DNA of 64,000 nt from Bacillus subtilis (GTDB lineage: Bacteria; Bacillota; Bacilli; Bacillales; Bacillaceae_C). The position numbers and the translations under genes were made by a program. Location: positions 1-64,000 of the forward strand of contig NZ_VTQV01000010.1 of NCBI RefSeq assembly GCF_008764245.1, in the 5' to 3' direction. This document shows positions 24,339-33,260 of the stretch, piece by piece. How positions within the stretch are numbered: the stretch's first letter is position 1; every line of letters begins with the position of its first letter. The notes beneath the pieces were generated by a model. That model searched no databases. It was not told the origin of the DNA and was given only the letters and a program-made list of their open reading frames with translations.

Positions 24339-25169
24339 ATGTTTACGTACAGTTTTGATTCACTTGTTTATTATGGGGAGGATGTATCGAAAAGTATTGA
24401 GAGAGTCGCAAGGTTTGGGTATGACGCAATTGAGTTGGTTGGAGAGCCGGATGCTTATGATACCAAAAATGTAAGAAATCTTGTGAACGATTACGGTATC
24501 GAAGTTTCGTCGATATGTTCCATTTATAATGCTGAACGTGATTTAGCTCACCCTGATCCCGCTAAGCGTAAAAAAGCTGTAGATTATGTGAAAAGTGTGG
24601 CGGATATGTCTGCTGAGGTTGGTGCGCCGGTTATGATTGTTGCTCCGACCGCAAATGGGAAGACGGCACCTCTAGCTCATTACGAGGATGAAGTAAAATG
24701 GGCGATTGAAGGAATACGAGAAGGAGCGGAATATGCGGCTACGTTAAATGTGAATTTGTGTATTGAGGCTTGGAATCGCTATGAAACGTATATGTTAAAT
24801 CGATTAGATCAGGCTCTGGATATGTGGAAAAAAGTCAATCTTCCAAATGTCGGTATTATGGGGGACACCTTCCACATGAATATTGAAGAGGACGATATAG
24901 CAGAAGCGATTCGAAAAAGTGGTGATGCTTTGATTCATATCCACCTTGCTGATAACAACCGCAAGGCGCCCGGATTAGGGACGATTGATTTTGTCCCAAT
25001 ATTAAAAGCGTTAAAGGAAATTGATTATCAAAGGCCTCTGACATTTGAAATTTTGCCTGCTGCTGCAGATCCATTTGCTGTAATGGAAACAGGTGGAGGC
25101 CAAGAGTTCTTTGATGAATATACGAAAAAATCGATTGATTATATGAAAACGATTGAAAAATCAATTTAA
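24339..25169 (+). CDS. Sugar epimerase/isomerase, xylose isomerase-like TIM barrel (copy 1)
   Basis: 276 residues from ATG 24339 (AGGGAGG upstream; the longer frame from 24297 has no SD). Ketose 3-epimerase-type barrel with metal ligands in order: Glu in LCIEAWNRYE, Asp/His in GDTFHMNIEE, His in HIHLADNNR and Glu in TFEILPAA. Signature TFHMNIEE and the LADNNR/PGLGTIDF stretch match the D-tagatose/D-allulose 3-epimerase group. First gene of an operon with a second epimerase, a ribose-type ABC importer and two Gfo/Idh enzymes; it probably acts on the imported rare sugar or cyclitol. Confidence 0.88.
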   Translation: MFTYSFDSLVYYGEDVSKSIERVARFGYDAIELVGEPDAYDTKNVRNLVNDYGIEVSSICSIYNAERDLAHPDPAKRKKAVDYVKSVADMSAEVGAPVMIVAPTANGKTAPLAHYEDEVKWAIEGIREGAEYAATLNVNLCIEAWNRYETYMLNRLDQALDMWKKVNLPNVGIMGDTFHMNIEEDDIAEAIRKSGDALIHIHLADNNRKAPGLGTIDFVPILKALKEIDYQRPLTFEILPAAADPFAVMETGGGQEFFDEYTKKSIDYMKTIEKSI

Positions 25170-25187
25170 GAAAGGGGAGGAACTCTT

Positions 25188-26036
25188 GTGAAATTTGGTG
25201 CAAGTACATTTATATGGGTATCCCCATTTTCGAATCATACATTGGATTTAATTGATAAAGTGAAGAAGATGGGTTTCGATTATATCGAAATTTGCATTGA
25301 AGCTCCTGAAACCATTGATGTTAATGCTATCAAACAGCGACTTAAAGCAACCGGCCTTGAAGCACTCGTATGCGGAGCCTTTGGACCAAAGCGTGATATA
25401 AGTTCGGAGGATGAAAGTATTCGGGAAAGTGGAGTTAAATACATTAAGCAATGTATTGATATAGCAGCAGAGCTTGGTTCTCCCCTCGTTTCAGGTCCGA
25501 TGTATTCCGCAACAGGAAAAACGAGATTACTTTCAAATACAGAAAAGAAACAACAGATTGAGTGGGCTGTTACGAACATGAAAAAGGTTGCAGAGTATGC
25601 GAAAGCAAAAAATATTAAACTAGCAGTTGAACCGTTAAATCGTTTTGAAACCGATTTTATAAATACAGTACAGCAAGGATTAGAGTTCTTTGAAAAAGTA
25701 GATTGCGACAACGTTGGGTTTCTGCTTGATACTTTCCATATGAATATTGAAGAAAAAAGTATACCAGAAGCGGTAAAGCTTGCTAATGATAAGATTTTTA
25801 ACTTTCATTCTTGTGAAAACGACAGGGGAACACCAGGAACTGGAAATATTCCGTGGAACGAGGTAGCGAAGGCTTTAAAAGAGATTCATTATACTGGCCC
25901 CATTGTAATAGAATCTTTTACTTCTGAGATTAAAGAAATCGCAAGGGCCGTTTCGCAATGGAGGCCACTAGCACCTACTCAGGATTCTATTGGGGAAGAT
26001 GGATTAGCGTTTTTAAAGAAGGTTATGAACGGATGA
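25188..26036 (+). CDS. Ketose 3-epimerase family protein, TIM barrel (copy 2)
   Basis: 282 residues, GTG start with AAAGGGGAGG upstream. Same fold as the previous gene but divergent: AVEPLNRFETDFINT, LLDTFHMNIEE, FHSCENDRGTPGTG and IVIESF supply the metal ligands. ENDRGTPGTG and the C-terminal QWRPL are typical of D-allulose/D-tagatose 3-epimerases. Its TGA overlaps the ATG of the ABC ATPase (ATGA), so the two are translationally coupled. Two epimerases in one operon suggest two successive stereocentre changes or two substrates. Confidence 0.88.
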   Translation: MKFGASTFIWVSPFSNHTLDLIDKVKKMGFDYIEICIEAPETIDVNAIKQRLKATGLEALVCGAFGPKRDISSEDESIRESGVKYIKQCIDIAAELGSPLVSGPMYSATGKTRLLSNTEKKQQIEWAVTNMKKVAEYAKAKNIKLAVEPLNRFETDFINTVQQGLEFFEKVDCDNVGFLLDTFHMNIEEKSIPEAVKLANDKIFNFHSCENDRGTPGTGNIPWNEVAKALKEIHYTGPIVIESFTSEIKEIARAVSQWRPLAPTQDSIGEDGLAFLKKVMNG

Positions 26037-27523
26037 TCCATACAATCCAAATTAAGAACATCCAAAAGAGCTTTCATGGGGTTCAGGCACTAAAGGATGT
26101 CAGTTTTACAATTCGTGGTAGCCAGATTCAATGCCTTGTTGGTGAAAATGGGGCGGGGAAATCAACCGTTATTAAGATTTTGGCAGGTTATTATCAACCA
26201 GACCAAGGTGATCTCATAATTGACGGTGAAAAGGTTGTTTTCTCTAATCCTAGAGATTCAAAAAAACACGGAATATCCGTTATTCATCAAGAATTGCTTC
26301 TTATTCCACATTTAACTGTCGCAGAAAATATATCTCTAGGACAATGGCCAAAAAAACAAAGAAGTTTAGTGGATTGGGAAGAAATGAAGCACCTTGCAAA
26401 GGAAGCGTTAAATAAGTTAGGTGCCAATATAGATGTAGAAGCCGTTGTATCTACATTGTCAACGGGAGAACAGCAATTAGTTGAAATTGCTCGTTCTCTT
26501 TCGATAGAAACAAAGGTGCTAATATTAGATGAACCTACAGCTTCTCTTTCAGAAACAGAAACTCAGCAACTATTGAAAGTCGTTAAACATTTAAAAGAAA
26601 AAGGTCTAGCGATCCTTTATGTCTCTCACCGATTGGAAGAGGTGTTTGAACTAGCGGATTATATCACAGTATTTAGGGGTGGAAAGTTGGTGAAATCCGC
26701 TACACCAAAAGATATTACACCAAAAAATATTGTCCGATTGATGGTCGGAAAAGATGTAACCTTAGAAAGGGTTAAGAAGCATCAGCCTGGTCGAAAAGTA
26801 ATGGAAGTGAAGGGGTTAACACGTATGGGGGCACTGTCTAATGTTTCTTTTCATGTGCATGAAGGTGAAATAGTAGGCTTAGGCGGTCTTGTTGGAGCGG
26901 GACGCACGGAAATTTTCAGATGCCTATTTGGAGTAGATCCGATAGACAGCGGTGAAATTTTTATCGACGGAAAAGAAGTTTCCATTAAAGGTCCAACAGA
27001 TGCAATCCAGCATAAAATTGGATTTGTCCCTGAAGATCGAAAAACCCAAGGGTTAGTTTTATCTAGTAGTGTGAGAGAAAATATATCACTGTCGATCCTC
27101 AATCGCATCATGAAATTCGGTTGGATTAACAAAAGTCAGGAGAAAGAGGTCGTAAAGAATTACAAGGAACGGCTACAGATTAAAACCCCGAAATTGGAAA
27201 CAATCGTCATGACATTAAGTGGTGGAAATCAGCAGAAAGTATTATTAGCTAGATGGTTAGCGACACATCCGAGAATTTTACTGTTGGATGAACCTACAAG
27301 AGGAGTAGATGTTGGAGCTAGAGCAGAGATTCAAAGATTAATTGAAGACCTTGTTGCAGAAGGATTAGCGGTAGTCATCATTTCCTCTGACATTATGGAG
27401 TTATTAGCATTAAGTGACAGAATCGTTGTCATAAGAGAAGGAAGAAGTGTTGTGGAGCTAAAAGGAGACAACGTGACGAAGGAAGAGGTGTTGAAGTATG
27501 CAACAGGAGCAGACGAAGGTTAA
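26033..27523 (+). CDS. Sugar ABC transporter ATP-binding protein, RbsA/XylG type
   Basis: 496 residues from ATG 26033, which overlaps the previous stop. Two fused ABC domains. First: Walker A GENGAGKST (residues 37-45), signature LSTGEQQLVEIARS, Walker B VLILDEPTAS. Second: degenerate Walker A (GGLVGAGRTEIFR), signature LSGGNQQKVLLARW, Walker B ILLLDEPTRGVDVG. This is the CUT2 family that energises ribose, xylose, galactose and inositol importers. It runs 26 bases into the permease gene that follows. Confidence 0.93.
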   Translation: MIHTIQIKNIQKSFHGVQALKDVSFTIRGSQIQCLVGENGAGKSTVIKILAGYYQPDQGDLIIDGEKVVFSNPRDSKKHGISVIHQELLLIPHLTVAENISLGQWPKKQRSLVDWEEMKHLAKEALNKLGANIDVEAVVSTLSTGEQQLVEIARSLSIETKVLILDEPTASLSETETQQLLKVVKHLKEKGLAILYVSHRLEEVFELADYITVFRGGKLVKSATPKDITPKNIVRLMVGKDVTLERVKKHQPGRKVMEVKGLTRMGALSNVSFHVHEGEIVGLGGLVGAGRTEIFRCLFGVDPIDSGEIFIDGKEVSIKGPTDAIQHKIGFVPEDRKTQGLVLSSSVRENISLSILNRIMKFGWINKSQEKEVVKNYKERLQIKTPKLETIVMTLSGGNQQKVLLARWLATHPRILLLDEPTRGVDVGARAEIQRLIEDLVAEGLAVVIISSDIMELLALSDRIVVIREGRSVVELKGDNVTKEEVLKYATGADEG

Positions 27524-28517
27524 TCCTGAGCAAATAAAGCTGGAGAAAAAGGATGTAAGGAAAAGTTTTCGATTTGATATTAAAAAATATATAGGAAGCC
27601 TAGGGCTTTTACTTGTGATTGTTACATTTTGTATTGTGCTTAGTATTTTGTCTCCTGTCTTTTTAACAAAAGCTAATTTAGTCAATTTACTTATGCAGTC
27701 GACCATCCTAGCAACATTAGCATTGGGGGTTACGTTTGTCATCATTACAGGAGGTATCGACCTATCTGTTGGCTCTGTCATGGCGGTATCTTCAGCCATA
27801 GGCTTAGGTTTAATCGTTTATAACGGTGTTCCTGTTTTTATAGGGGTACTTGTCATGATTTTAATTGGAGCTATTTTTGGGCTTATAAATGGGTTATTCG
27901 TTACAAAATTACAATTATCTCCGTTAATTGTCACACTTGCGACGATGGGGATTGCGCGTGGGATCGTGTTAATTTATACGAATAGCGCGAATGTCAATCC
28001 AGTCCCTGAAACCTTTGTGAAATTAGCATCCGGTAGTTTTTTAACAATCCCTTATTTAATCATTGTTGTGGTGATTCTCACTGTAATCGCTCATGTGCTT
28101 CTAAAACACACTGTATTTGGGAGGTCCGTCTATGCAAGTGGTGGGAATGAACTAGCTGCACAATTATCCGGGATTCGAACAAAAACAATTATTACCTTAA
28201 CGTATGTTTTAGCAGGAGTAGCTGCAGCAATAGGAGGTTTATTATTAACGGCACGGTTAGAATCGGCAGGACCTTCTGCAGGAACGGGGATTGAGTTAAC
28301 TGTCATAGCAGCAGTTGTCATTGGTGGGACAAGCTTATTCGGTGGGCAAGGGAATATTCTCGGCACCATCTTAGGGGTCATATTGCTTTCTCTTGTATCG
28401 AATGCCATTAATCTACTTGGTGTACCGCCAGCATGGGATGCTCTTGTAACGGGAAGTGTTATTCTTGTTGCTGCCGTTTTAGATGTATATCGACGTAAAT
28501 TTTCCTTAGGTACGTAA
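27498..28517 (+). CDS. Sugar ABC transporter permease, RbsC type
   Basis: 339 residues; ATG lies inside the end of the ATPase gene, with GAAGAGGTG upstream. Eight to ten hydrophobic segments with the CUT2 permease landmarks TFVIITGGIDLSVGSVMAVSS, INGLFVTKLQLSPLIVTLATMG, YASGGNELAAQLSGI and IAAVVIGGTSLFGGQGN. Forms a homodimer served by the RbsA-type ATPase and the binding protein at 28541. Confidence 0.93.
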   Translation: MQQEQTKVNPEQIKLEKKDVRKSFRFDIKKYIGSLGLLLVIVTFCIVLSILSPVFLTKANLVNLLMQSTILATLALGVTFVIITGGIDLSVGSVMAVSSAIGLGLIVYNGVPVFIGVLVMILIGAIFGLINGLFVTKLQLSPLIVTLATMGIARGIVLIYTNSANVNPVPETFVKLASGSFLTIPYLIIVVVILTVIAHVLLKHTVFGRSVYASGGNELAAQLSGIRTKTIITLTYVLAGVAAAIGGLLLTARLESAGPSAGTGIELTVIAAVVIGGTSLFGGQGNILGTILGVILLSLVSNAINLLGVPPAWDALVTGSVILVAAVLDVYRRKFSLGT

Positions 28518-28540
28518 ATGAATTAATTGAGGTGAAGGTA

Positions 28541-29542
28541 ATGATGAAGCGAATAAATAGTTTAGTTGTTTTCCTTATGGTTCTAGTGTTAGTTGGGTGT
28601 AGCTCGAATAATCCATCTGCTACCAATAAGGAATCAGAAGAAAATGATCATAATGAAGAAACAATCGATATTGCTGTTTTGTTATGGAGTCGCGGGTTTG
28701 AATTTATGGTGGCATTGGATGAGGGGATTAAAGAAGAGGCTGAAAAATTAGGAGCCAATGTTACGGTTCTCGATGGGCAAGAAGATAGTCAAGTACAGCT
28801 TCGGCAAATTGAGGATAATATTGCGAAAGGAGTCGACTTAATTATCTTGGCTCCAAATAATTCCGATGAATTGGTTCCCGGCGTAAAAAAGGCAAACGAT
28901 GCAGGGATTCCAGTTGTTACCGTAGATAGTATTGTAGCGGAAGGGGCTGAAATTGCCAGTAGTATTTCTTTTGATAATGAAGAAGCGGGTAAAGTGGCGG
29001 CGCAATATATTATGGAAACATTGGGCGAAGGAACGGTTCTAGAACTAACTGGATCTCCCGCTGCTTATCATGCCATTTTTCGTGGTGGTGGGTTTAACGA
29101 GGGGATGGAGGAATCCGACGATTTCAATGTCATTTCACAGAATGCAGAATGGTCTGCGGAAGAATCGCAAAGCATTACCGCAGATTCATTAACGGCAAAT
29201 TCGGCAATCAACGCTATCTTTACCCATAATGATGATATGCAACGTGGAGTACTAAGTGGACTTAGACAAGTGGATAAATTAAAGGCAGCAGATGAAGATG
29301 GATATATTGTATCGGTAGGTGTAGATGGAACACCAGAAGCATTAGATCGAATTAGGAAAGGTGAGCAAGCGGCTACTGTGAATCAAGATCCTTTTGAGAT
29401 GGGGGCACTTGCCGTACAAACAGCTGTCAACTATTTGAAAGGTGAAGATGTACCAAAAGAACAGTTTACTCCACCGACGTTAATTACAAAGGAAAATGTA
29501 GATGATCCAGATTTATGGGGAAATGTTATGAAGGAAAAATAA
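28541..29542 (+). CDS. Sugar ABC transporter substrate-binding lipoprotein, RbsB type
   Basis: 333 residues from ATG 28541 (GAGGTGAAGG upstream). Signal peptide with lipobox LVGCSS. Peripla_BP_4 domain as in ribose- and inositol-binding proteins: DIAVLLWSRGFEFMVALDEG, VTVLDGQEDSQVQLRQIEDN, DLIILAPNNSDELVP, VGVDGTPEALDRIRKGEQAA. Last of the transporter genes; a terminator follows at 29581. CUT2 binding proteins of this kind usually take monosaccharides or inositols. Confidence 0.92.
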   Translation: MMKRINSLVVFLMVLVLVGCSSNNPSATNKESEENDHNEETIDIAVLLWSRGFEFMVALDEGIKEEAEKLGANVTVLDGQEDSQVQLRQIEDNIAKGVDLIILAPNNSDELVPGVKKANDAGIPVVTVDSIVAEGAEIASSISFDNEEAGKVAAQYIMETLGEGTVLELTGSPAAYHAIFRGGGFNEGMEESDDFNVISQNAEWSAEESQSITADSLTANSAINAIFTHNDDMQRGVLSGLRQVDKLKAADEDGYIVSVGVDGTPEALDRIRKGEQAATVNQDPFEMGALAVQTAVNYLKGEDVPKEQFTPPTLITKENVDDPDLWGNVMKEK

Positions 29543-29580
29543 GTTTTTCAAATGTTTCAAGTTCCGAATCTTCTTATAAT

Positions 29581-29616
29581 GGGCTGTTAAGAAATGATTT
29601 ACGACAGCCCTTTTTT
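29581..29616 (+). terminator. Terminator between the ABC genes and the oxidoreductase
   Basis: GGGCTGT (29581-29587) and ACAGCCC (29604-29610) followed by TTTTTT. A sound intrinsic terminator only 29 bp before the next gene, so the two oxidoreductases are either read through at reduced level or have their own promoter. Confidence 0.65.
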
Positions 29617-29644
29617 GAAAATTTTAAAGAGAGGAAGTTGTGTA

Positions 29645-30700
29645 ATGAAACCGTTGAGGCTAATTCAAGTGGGTATAGGAGGATGGGGGTGGAGCTGGGT
29701 ACAAGTTGTGTTGGAATCTCCGCATTGGGAGCTAGCCGCGATTGTCGATTTGAATCATGATTTATTAAATAAAGCTTGTAACCACTATCATCTTAGTCCG
29801 AAGATGACTTTTAGAAAATTATCGGAGGCGATACAGGAAACGTCGGCAGATGCCGTACTTGTGGTTGTTCCGCCTGATTTTCATAAAGAAGTGGCGTTGG
29901 AGGCATTTGCGCATAACCTTCACTGTATTATTGAAAAGCCACTGGCTGGCAACGTGGAAGATTCTATCGAAATAATTGAAACGGCAGAGCGAAGCGAGCG
30001 TAAACTAATGGTCAGCCAAAATTATCGCTATAAGCGTGCCCCGCAAACCGTTAAAAACGTCATTCAAGAAAATATAATTGGAGAACTCGGAAGTGTGTAC
30101 ATTCATTTTCAAAAAGCACCAAAATTCTCAGGTTTCCGGACTGAAATGGAAGAACCACTCATCACCGATATGGCGATTCATCATTTCGATCAAATTAGAG
30201 GAATACTGGGCTTGGAGCCTATCTCAGTACATGCTACCTCTTGGAATCCTAAATGGAGCTGGTTTAAAGGGAATGCCATTTCTTCCGTTTTATTCGAAGT
30301 ATCCAATGGGGCGGTCGTTTCTTATACGGGTAGCTGGGTTTCACGTGGATGGGAGACCAGTTGGGATGGTGATTGGCGCATTCAAGGAAAAGAAGGTGAA
30401 ATTCATTGGTCTAACAACCAAGTCATTATAAAACCAAACGACATTTTTAAATCCGTTTTTATGAAAGAAGCTTTGGAATCGAACGGTCATCTACATGTGA
30501 ATTTGCGATCATTGGAAACGGAAGAAAGATGGGCAAGTCTTCAAGAATTCTATGAATCAATCATTTATAACCGAGAGCCGGACTCCTCTGGTAGAGATAA
30601 CTTAAATAGTCTTGCAATGGTGTTAGGAGCGGTCGAGTCCGTAAAGACAGGGAAAAAGATATATATAAAAGATGTTTTAGGAATTAAAGAAGAAGTTTAA
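29645..30700 (+). CDS. Gfo/Idh/MocA-family oxidoreductase (copy 2)
   Basis: 351 residues from ATG 29645 (AGAGGAAG upstream; longer frame from 29594 crosses the terminator). Rossmann start LIQVGIGGWGWSWVQVVLES, signature IIEKPLAGNVED, then DMAIHHFDQIRGIL and GSWVSRGWETSWDGDW. The last blocks also occur in the protein at 4976-5977 (HHFDLLRHIL; WNGEI), so the two are of the same subfamily in two different operons. Probably dehydrogenates or epimerises the imported sugar or cyclitol. Confidence 0.88.
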   Translation: MKPLRLIQVGIGGWGWSWVQVVLESPHWELAAIVDLNHDLLNKACNHYHLSPKMTFRKLSEAIQETSADAVLVVVPPDFHKEVALEAFAHNLHCIIEKPLAGNVEDSIEIIETAERSERKLMVSQNYRYKRAPQTVKNVIQENIIGELGSVYIHFQKAPKFSGFRTEMEEPLITDMAIHHFDQIRGILGLEPISVHATSWNPKWSWFKGNAISSVLFEVSNGAVVSYTGSWVSRGWETSWDGDWRIQGKEGEIHWSNNQVIIKPNDIFKSVFMKEALESNGHLHVNLRSLETEERWASLQEFYESIIYNREPDSSGRDNLNSLAMVLGAVESVKTGKKIYIKDVLGIKEEV

Positions 30701-30789
30701 AGTTTGCACGGTAGGGTGATGAAGGGTATTTTGCAAACCTGTTGGCTATTTGGTCAGGAGTTCAATGAGAGGGTAAGGTGAAACAGACA

Positions 30790-31971
30790 ATGAAGAAAAT
30801 AAAAGTGGGAATTATCGGATCTGGTTTTTCTGCGATGGCTCATGTGGAGGCGCTAAGACGTGTATCCGATATTGAAATTATTGCAATCTCATCAAGGAAT
30901 AAGGAAAAAGTAGAAAAGATTGCGGCTGAATTTCACATTGATAAAGCGTATGTTGATCCGCATGAATTGATCCGTGATCCTCATGTTGAAGTTGTTCATA
31001 ATTGCACTCCAAATCATCTTCACTATGAGTTTAATCGTGATATTTTATCAGCTGGAAAGCATTTATTATCAGAAAAACCATTAGGGATTAACAGTAAACA
31101 AACCAAAGAACTTGTAGAATTGTCTACTAAAAGTCCAGTGGTAAGCGGAGTTAGTTTTAATTATCGTCATTTCCCACTGGTTCGGCAATTAAAAGACGAG
31201 ATTCATTCTAACAATCATGGAAGCGTTTATCATGTCCATGGTGGTTATTTACAAGATTGGTGTTTGTATGACACGGATTATAGTTGGAGGATGGAGCAAG
31301 AGAAAAATGGCCCATCCCGTGCAATGGCAGATATCGGTTCCCATTGGTGTGATCTTATCCAATATATATTGGATAAGAAAATTGTAGAAGTGCTGGCAGA
31401 TTTGAAAACAGTCCACAGTGTCCGAAAGAAAACGAAAAATCAAGTGAGTACATTTGAAAAAAGTGACGTGTTTGAAACTGAAGATGTTCCCATTGATACC
31501 GAAGATTATGGAAGTGTATTGATTCGTTTTGAGGATGGGGGGCAAGGGGTTTTCACTGTCTCTCAAGTAGCTGCCGGAAGGAAAAATCATTTGTTTTTGG
31601 AGATTGCAGCTGAACATTCTTCTTTTTCATGGGATCAGGAAGAACCTAATAAATTATGGATTGGTAAAAGAAATGGAGCTAATAAGGAATTAGTTAGAGA
31701 TCCCAAATTGTTAACTGAAGAAGCTAATCATCTCATACATTTTCCTGCTGGACATCAAGAAGGTTGGCCAGATGGATTGAAAAATTTAATGATTGATTTC
31801 TATGGAACGATAAAAGGTGAAGTGAAGAATCCATGTTTTGCAACCTTTAAAGATGGTCATCAAATCATGTTATTAGTTGAGGCAATATTACGGAGTCATA
31901 GGAATAAGCAATGGGTGAAAATAGATGAAAAGAGTATGGATAGTGAAATTTTGTTGGGAGAATTGCATTGA
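30790..31971 (+). CDS. Gfo/Idh/MocA-family oxidoreductase (copy 3)
   Basis: 393 residues from ATG 30790 with AAGGTG ten bases upstream; GTG at 30778, five bases after GAGAGGG, is an equal alternative. Rossmann start VGIIGSGFSAMAHVEALRRV, signature LSEKPLGINSKQ, DIGSHWCDLIQYIL in the C-terminal domain and a late GHQEGWPDGLKNLMIDFY. Longer and clearly different from copies 1 and 2; DIGSHW is typical of inositol/glucose-fructose type enzymes. Probably the second redox step of the same pathway. Confidence 0.87.
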   Translation: MKKIKVGIIGSGFSAMAHVEALRRVSDIEIIAISSRNKEKVEKIAAEFHIDKAYVDPHELIRDPHVEVVHNCTPNHLHYEFNRDILSAGKHLLSEKPLGINSKQTKELVELSTKSPVVSGVSFNYRHFPLVRQLKDEIHSNNHGSVYHVHGGYLQDWCLYDTDYSWRMEQEKNGPSRAMADIGSHWCDLIQYILDKKIVEVLADLKTVHSVRKKTKNQVSTFEKSDVFETEDVPIDTEDYGSVLIRFEDGGQGVFTVSQVAAGRKNHLFLEIAAEHSSFSWDQEEPNKLWIGKRNGANKELVRDPKLLTEEANHLIHFPAGHQEGWPDGLKNLMIDFYGTIKGEVKNPCFATFKDGHQIMLLVEAILRSHRNKQWVKIDEKSMDSEILLGELH

Positions 31972-32429
31972 AGGTTATGTTTTCTTCAAGCCTTTCCAAT
32001 GTGATATCGTTGTCTAAAACGATATAAAATAAACTACACCACAGGAAGACACGGGTAATGCCTGAAGCTAAATATTCAATTTGTGGGAGGAGTGGGACTG
32101 TATGTTTCGCTCCTTTTTGTGGTTGCGAAAACAGTACATCCTCCGAAATCGGATATAGCCCTGTATCCTTGGTAGTAGCTTTCCAATCCCCTAGGATTTA
32201 TCTATCAACTTTGCATCTCTCCGAAAATGATCTTTGATATTCATCCCGAACTAAAAAACTTTTGATTTACATGGCTAAAACCAAAAATATTAACTGAATA
32301 TTATCACGGGAACTGAATTATCTATAACCTAGTATCTTTCTAATCTAGTTAATGCATAAACAGTTCATTTAGGATATACTTAATTAAGTGTAAGAGAATA
32401 GGTTTATTGGCGGTCAGCACCTATCACTG
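31972..32429. other. Intergenic region after the third sugar operon
   Basis: No gene. ATATCGTT (32004-32011) and AACGATAT (32018-32025) make an 8-bp hairpin without a T-tract; AGGAG/CTCCT at 32089-32114 followed by TTTTT is a weak terminator. From about 32390 the sequence is the duplicated leader of the toxin locus, shared with 3013-3092. Confidence 0.4.
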
Positions 32430-32458
32430 TCTCTAGTCTTGGAAAATCCAAGTAGAGA
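32430..32458 (+). promoter_or_regulatory. Leader hairpin overlapping the toxin RBS
   Basis: TCTCTA-GT-CTTGGA, loop AAA, TCCAAG-TAGAGA. The 3' arm runs into the SD (AGAGAGGGGG) of the peptide gene at 32472, so the fold would hinder ribosome binding. The same hairpin occurs at 3051-3079 with one change in the upper stem. Confidence 0.55.
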
Positions 32459-32471
32459 GGGGGTGCTGCGA

Positions 32472-32558
32472 GTGAGTGTTTTTCAAGCCCTGGTTTTAAT
32501 GATCAGCTTTTCTACGCTGATCGTGGCTATCATCGCTCTGTTTTTAGACAGAAAATAA
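32472..32558 (+). CDS. Type I toxin-like small hydrophobic peptide (BsrE/holin-like toxin family)
   Basis: 28 residues from GTG 32472: MSVFQALVLMISFSTLIVAI then IALFLDRK. It fits the putative holin-like toxin family and the BsrE/BsrH peptides of B. subtilis by its length, the conserved FQALxLM start, a single membrane helix and a short basic end. SD AGAGAGGGGG. Toxins of this kind insert in the membrane and are silenced by an antisense RNA that overlaps the 3' end of the mRNA. Here a terminator (32650) and a converging minus-strand -10 (32680) are in the right places. A GTG at 32463 in frame is an alternative start but overlaps the SD. Confidence 0.7.
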   Translation: MSVFQALVLMISFSTLIVAIIALFLDRK

Positions 32559-32649
32559 CCCGCCCATAAGCCTGCAAGCAGTTGAGCGGATTATTCCGGA
32601 AAATTGCTGATCGCTGATAAGCGATTTTTCTTGCACGAATCACGATCGT

Positions 32650-32680
32650 TTGGTGCTGACACACCAAGCGGTCTTTTTTA
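32650..32680. terminator. Terminator of the toxin mRNA
   Basis: TTGGTG (32650-32655) and CACCAA (32662-32667), then GCGGTCTTTTTTATT. Same stem as at 3262. Confidence 0.55.
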
Positions 32681-32753
32681 TTATATTCTCATTATGACAT
32701 AAATAAACTAAAAAATAAAGAAAATGTAGAGGCGTTATTTTTTAGTTTATTTA
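32680..32753 (-). promoter_or_regulatory. Presumed antitoxin RNA promoter and 17-bp inverted repeat cassette
   Basis: Minus-strand TATAAT (complement ATTATA at 32680-32685) points toward the toxin gene. TAAATAAACTAAAAAAT at 32700-32716 is repeated in perfect inverted form at 32737-32753. The -35 is weak (TTTATT or GTTTAT depending on spacing). An RNA begun here would cross the terminator and the long 3' UTR toward the peptide gene, as as-bsrE and RatA do. The antitoxin is inferred; no RNA was seen. Confidence 0.5.
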
Positions 32754-33030
32754 ACCTAGGTAAAACGTGCGAAAATTCCTTCTTTATAACCATTGATAAC
32801 ATTGTAATAATTCTCTTTTTCAAATATACGCCTAGCAATAGATCCGTTGTTGATGGTTAAACCTCTTCCCGCATTATGGAAATTTGCTGGCGGTGCGTTT
32901 GGAACGGCTTCATTTTATTTTTACCTCGTAAAAATAGCCCAGCCCTCGGAAGGAACGTGGGCCTGATCACTAAGATCATTATATTATATGCATTAAATGG
33001 CTGTCAATAAACATAGGAATTTAATGTGAT

Positions 33031-33194
33031 GAATTGACGCCAGAAGAGTTGAAACGGCAAAGTCGATGGGATCGGATTGTCGACTACAAATTAGAAGAAT
33101 TTGCCGAGTCGGAAGATGATGCCACCCCTTTTTGAGAAAGCTACAAGAGGAGACAGAAATAAAAATTAAAGAGGAAAAGGCGAAAATGGACTAG
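33031..33194 (+). pseudogene. Unidentified decayed coding remnant
   Basis: Protein-like frame ELTPEELKRQSRWDRIVDYK then LEEFAESEDDATP, followed after a frame change near 33132 by FLRKLQEETEIKIKEEKAKM and a stop. No start codon with an SD. Acidic/basic helical composition; I do not recognise the family. The 280 bp before it contain nothing recognisable apart from the end of the downstream cassette. Confidence 0.35.
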
Positions 33195-33260
33195 TGACTT
33201 ACATTCCTAAAGAACAGTTAAATGGTAAAAAATATATAGAAAAGAAGCAGTGGTCGAATA

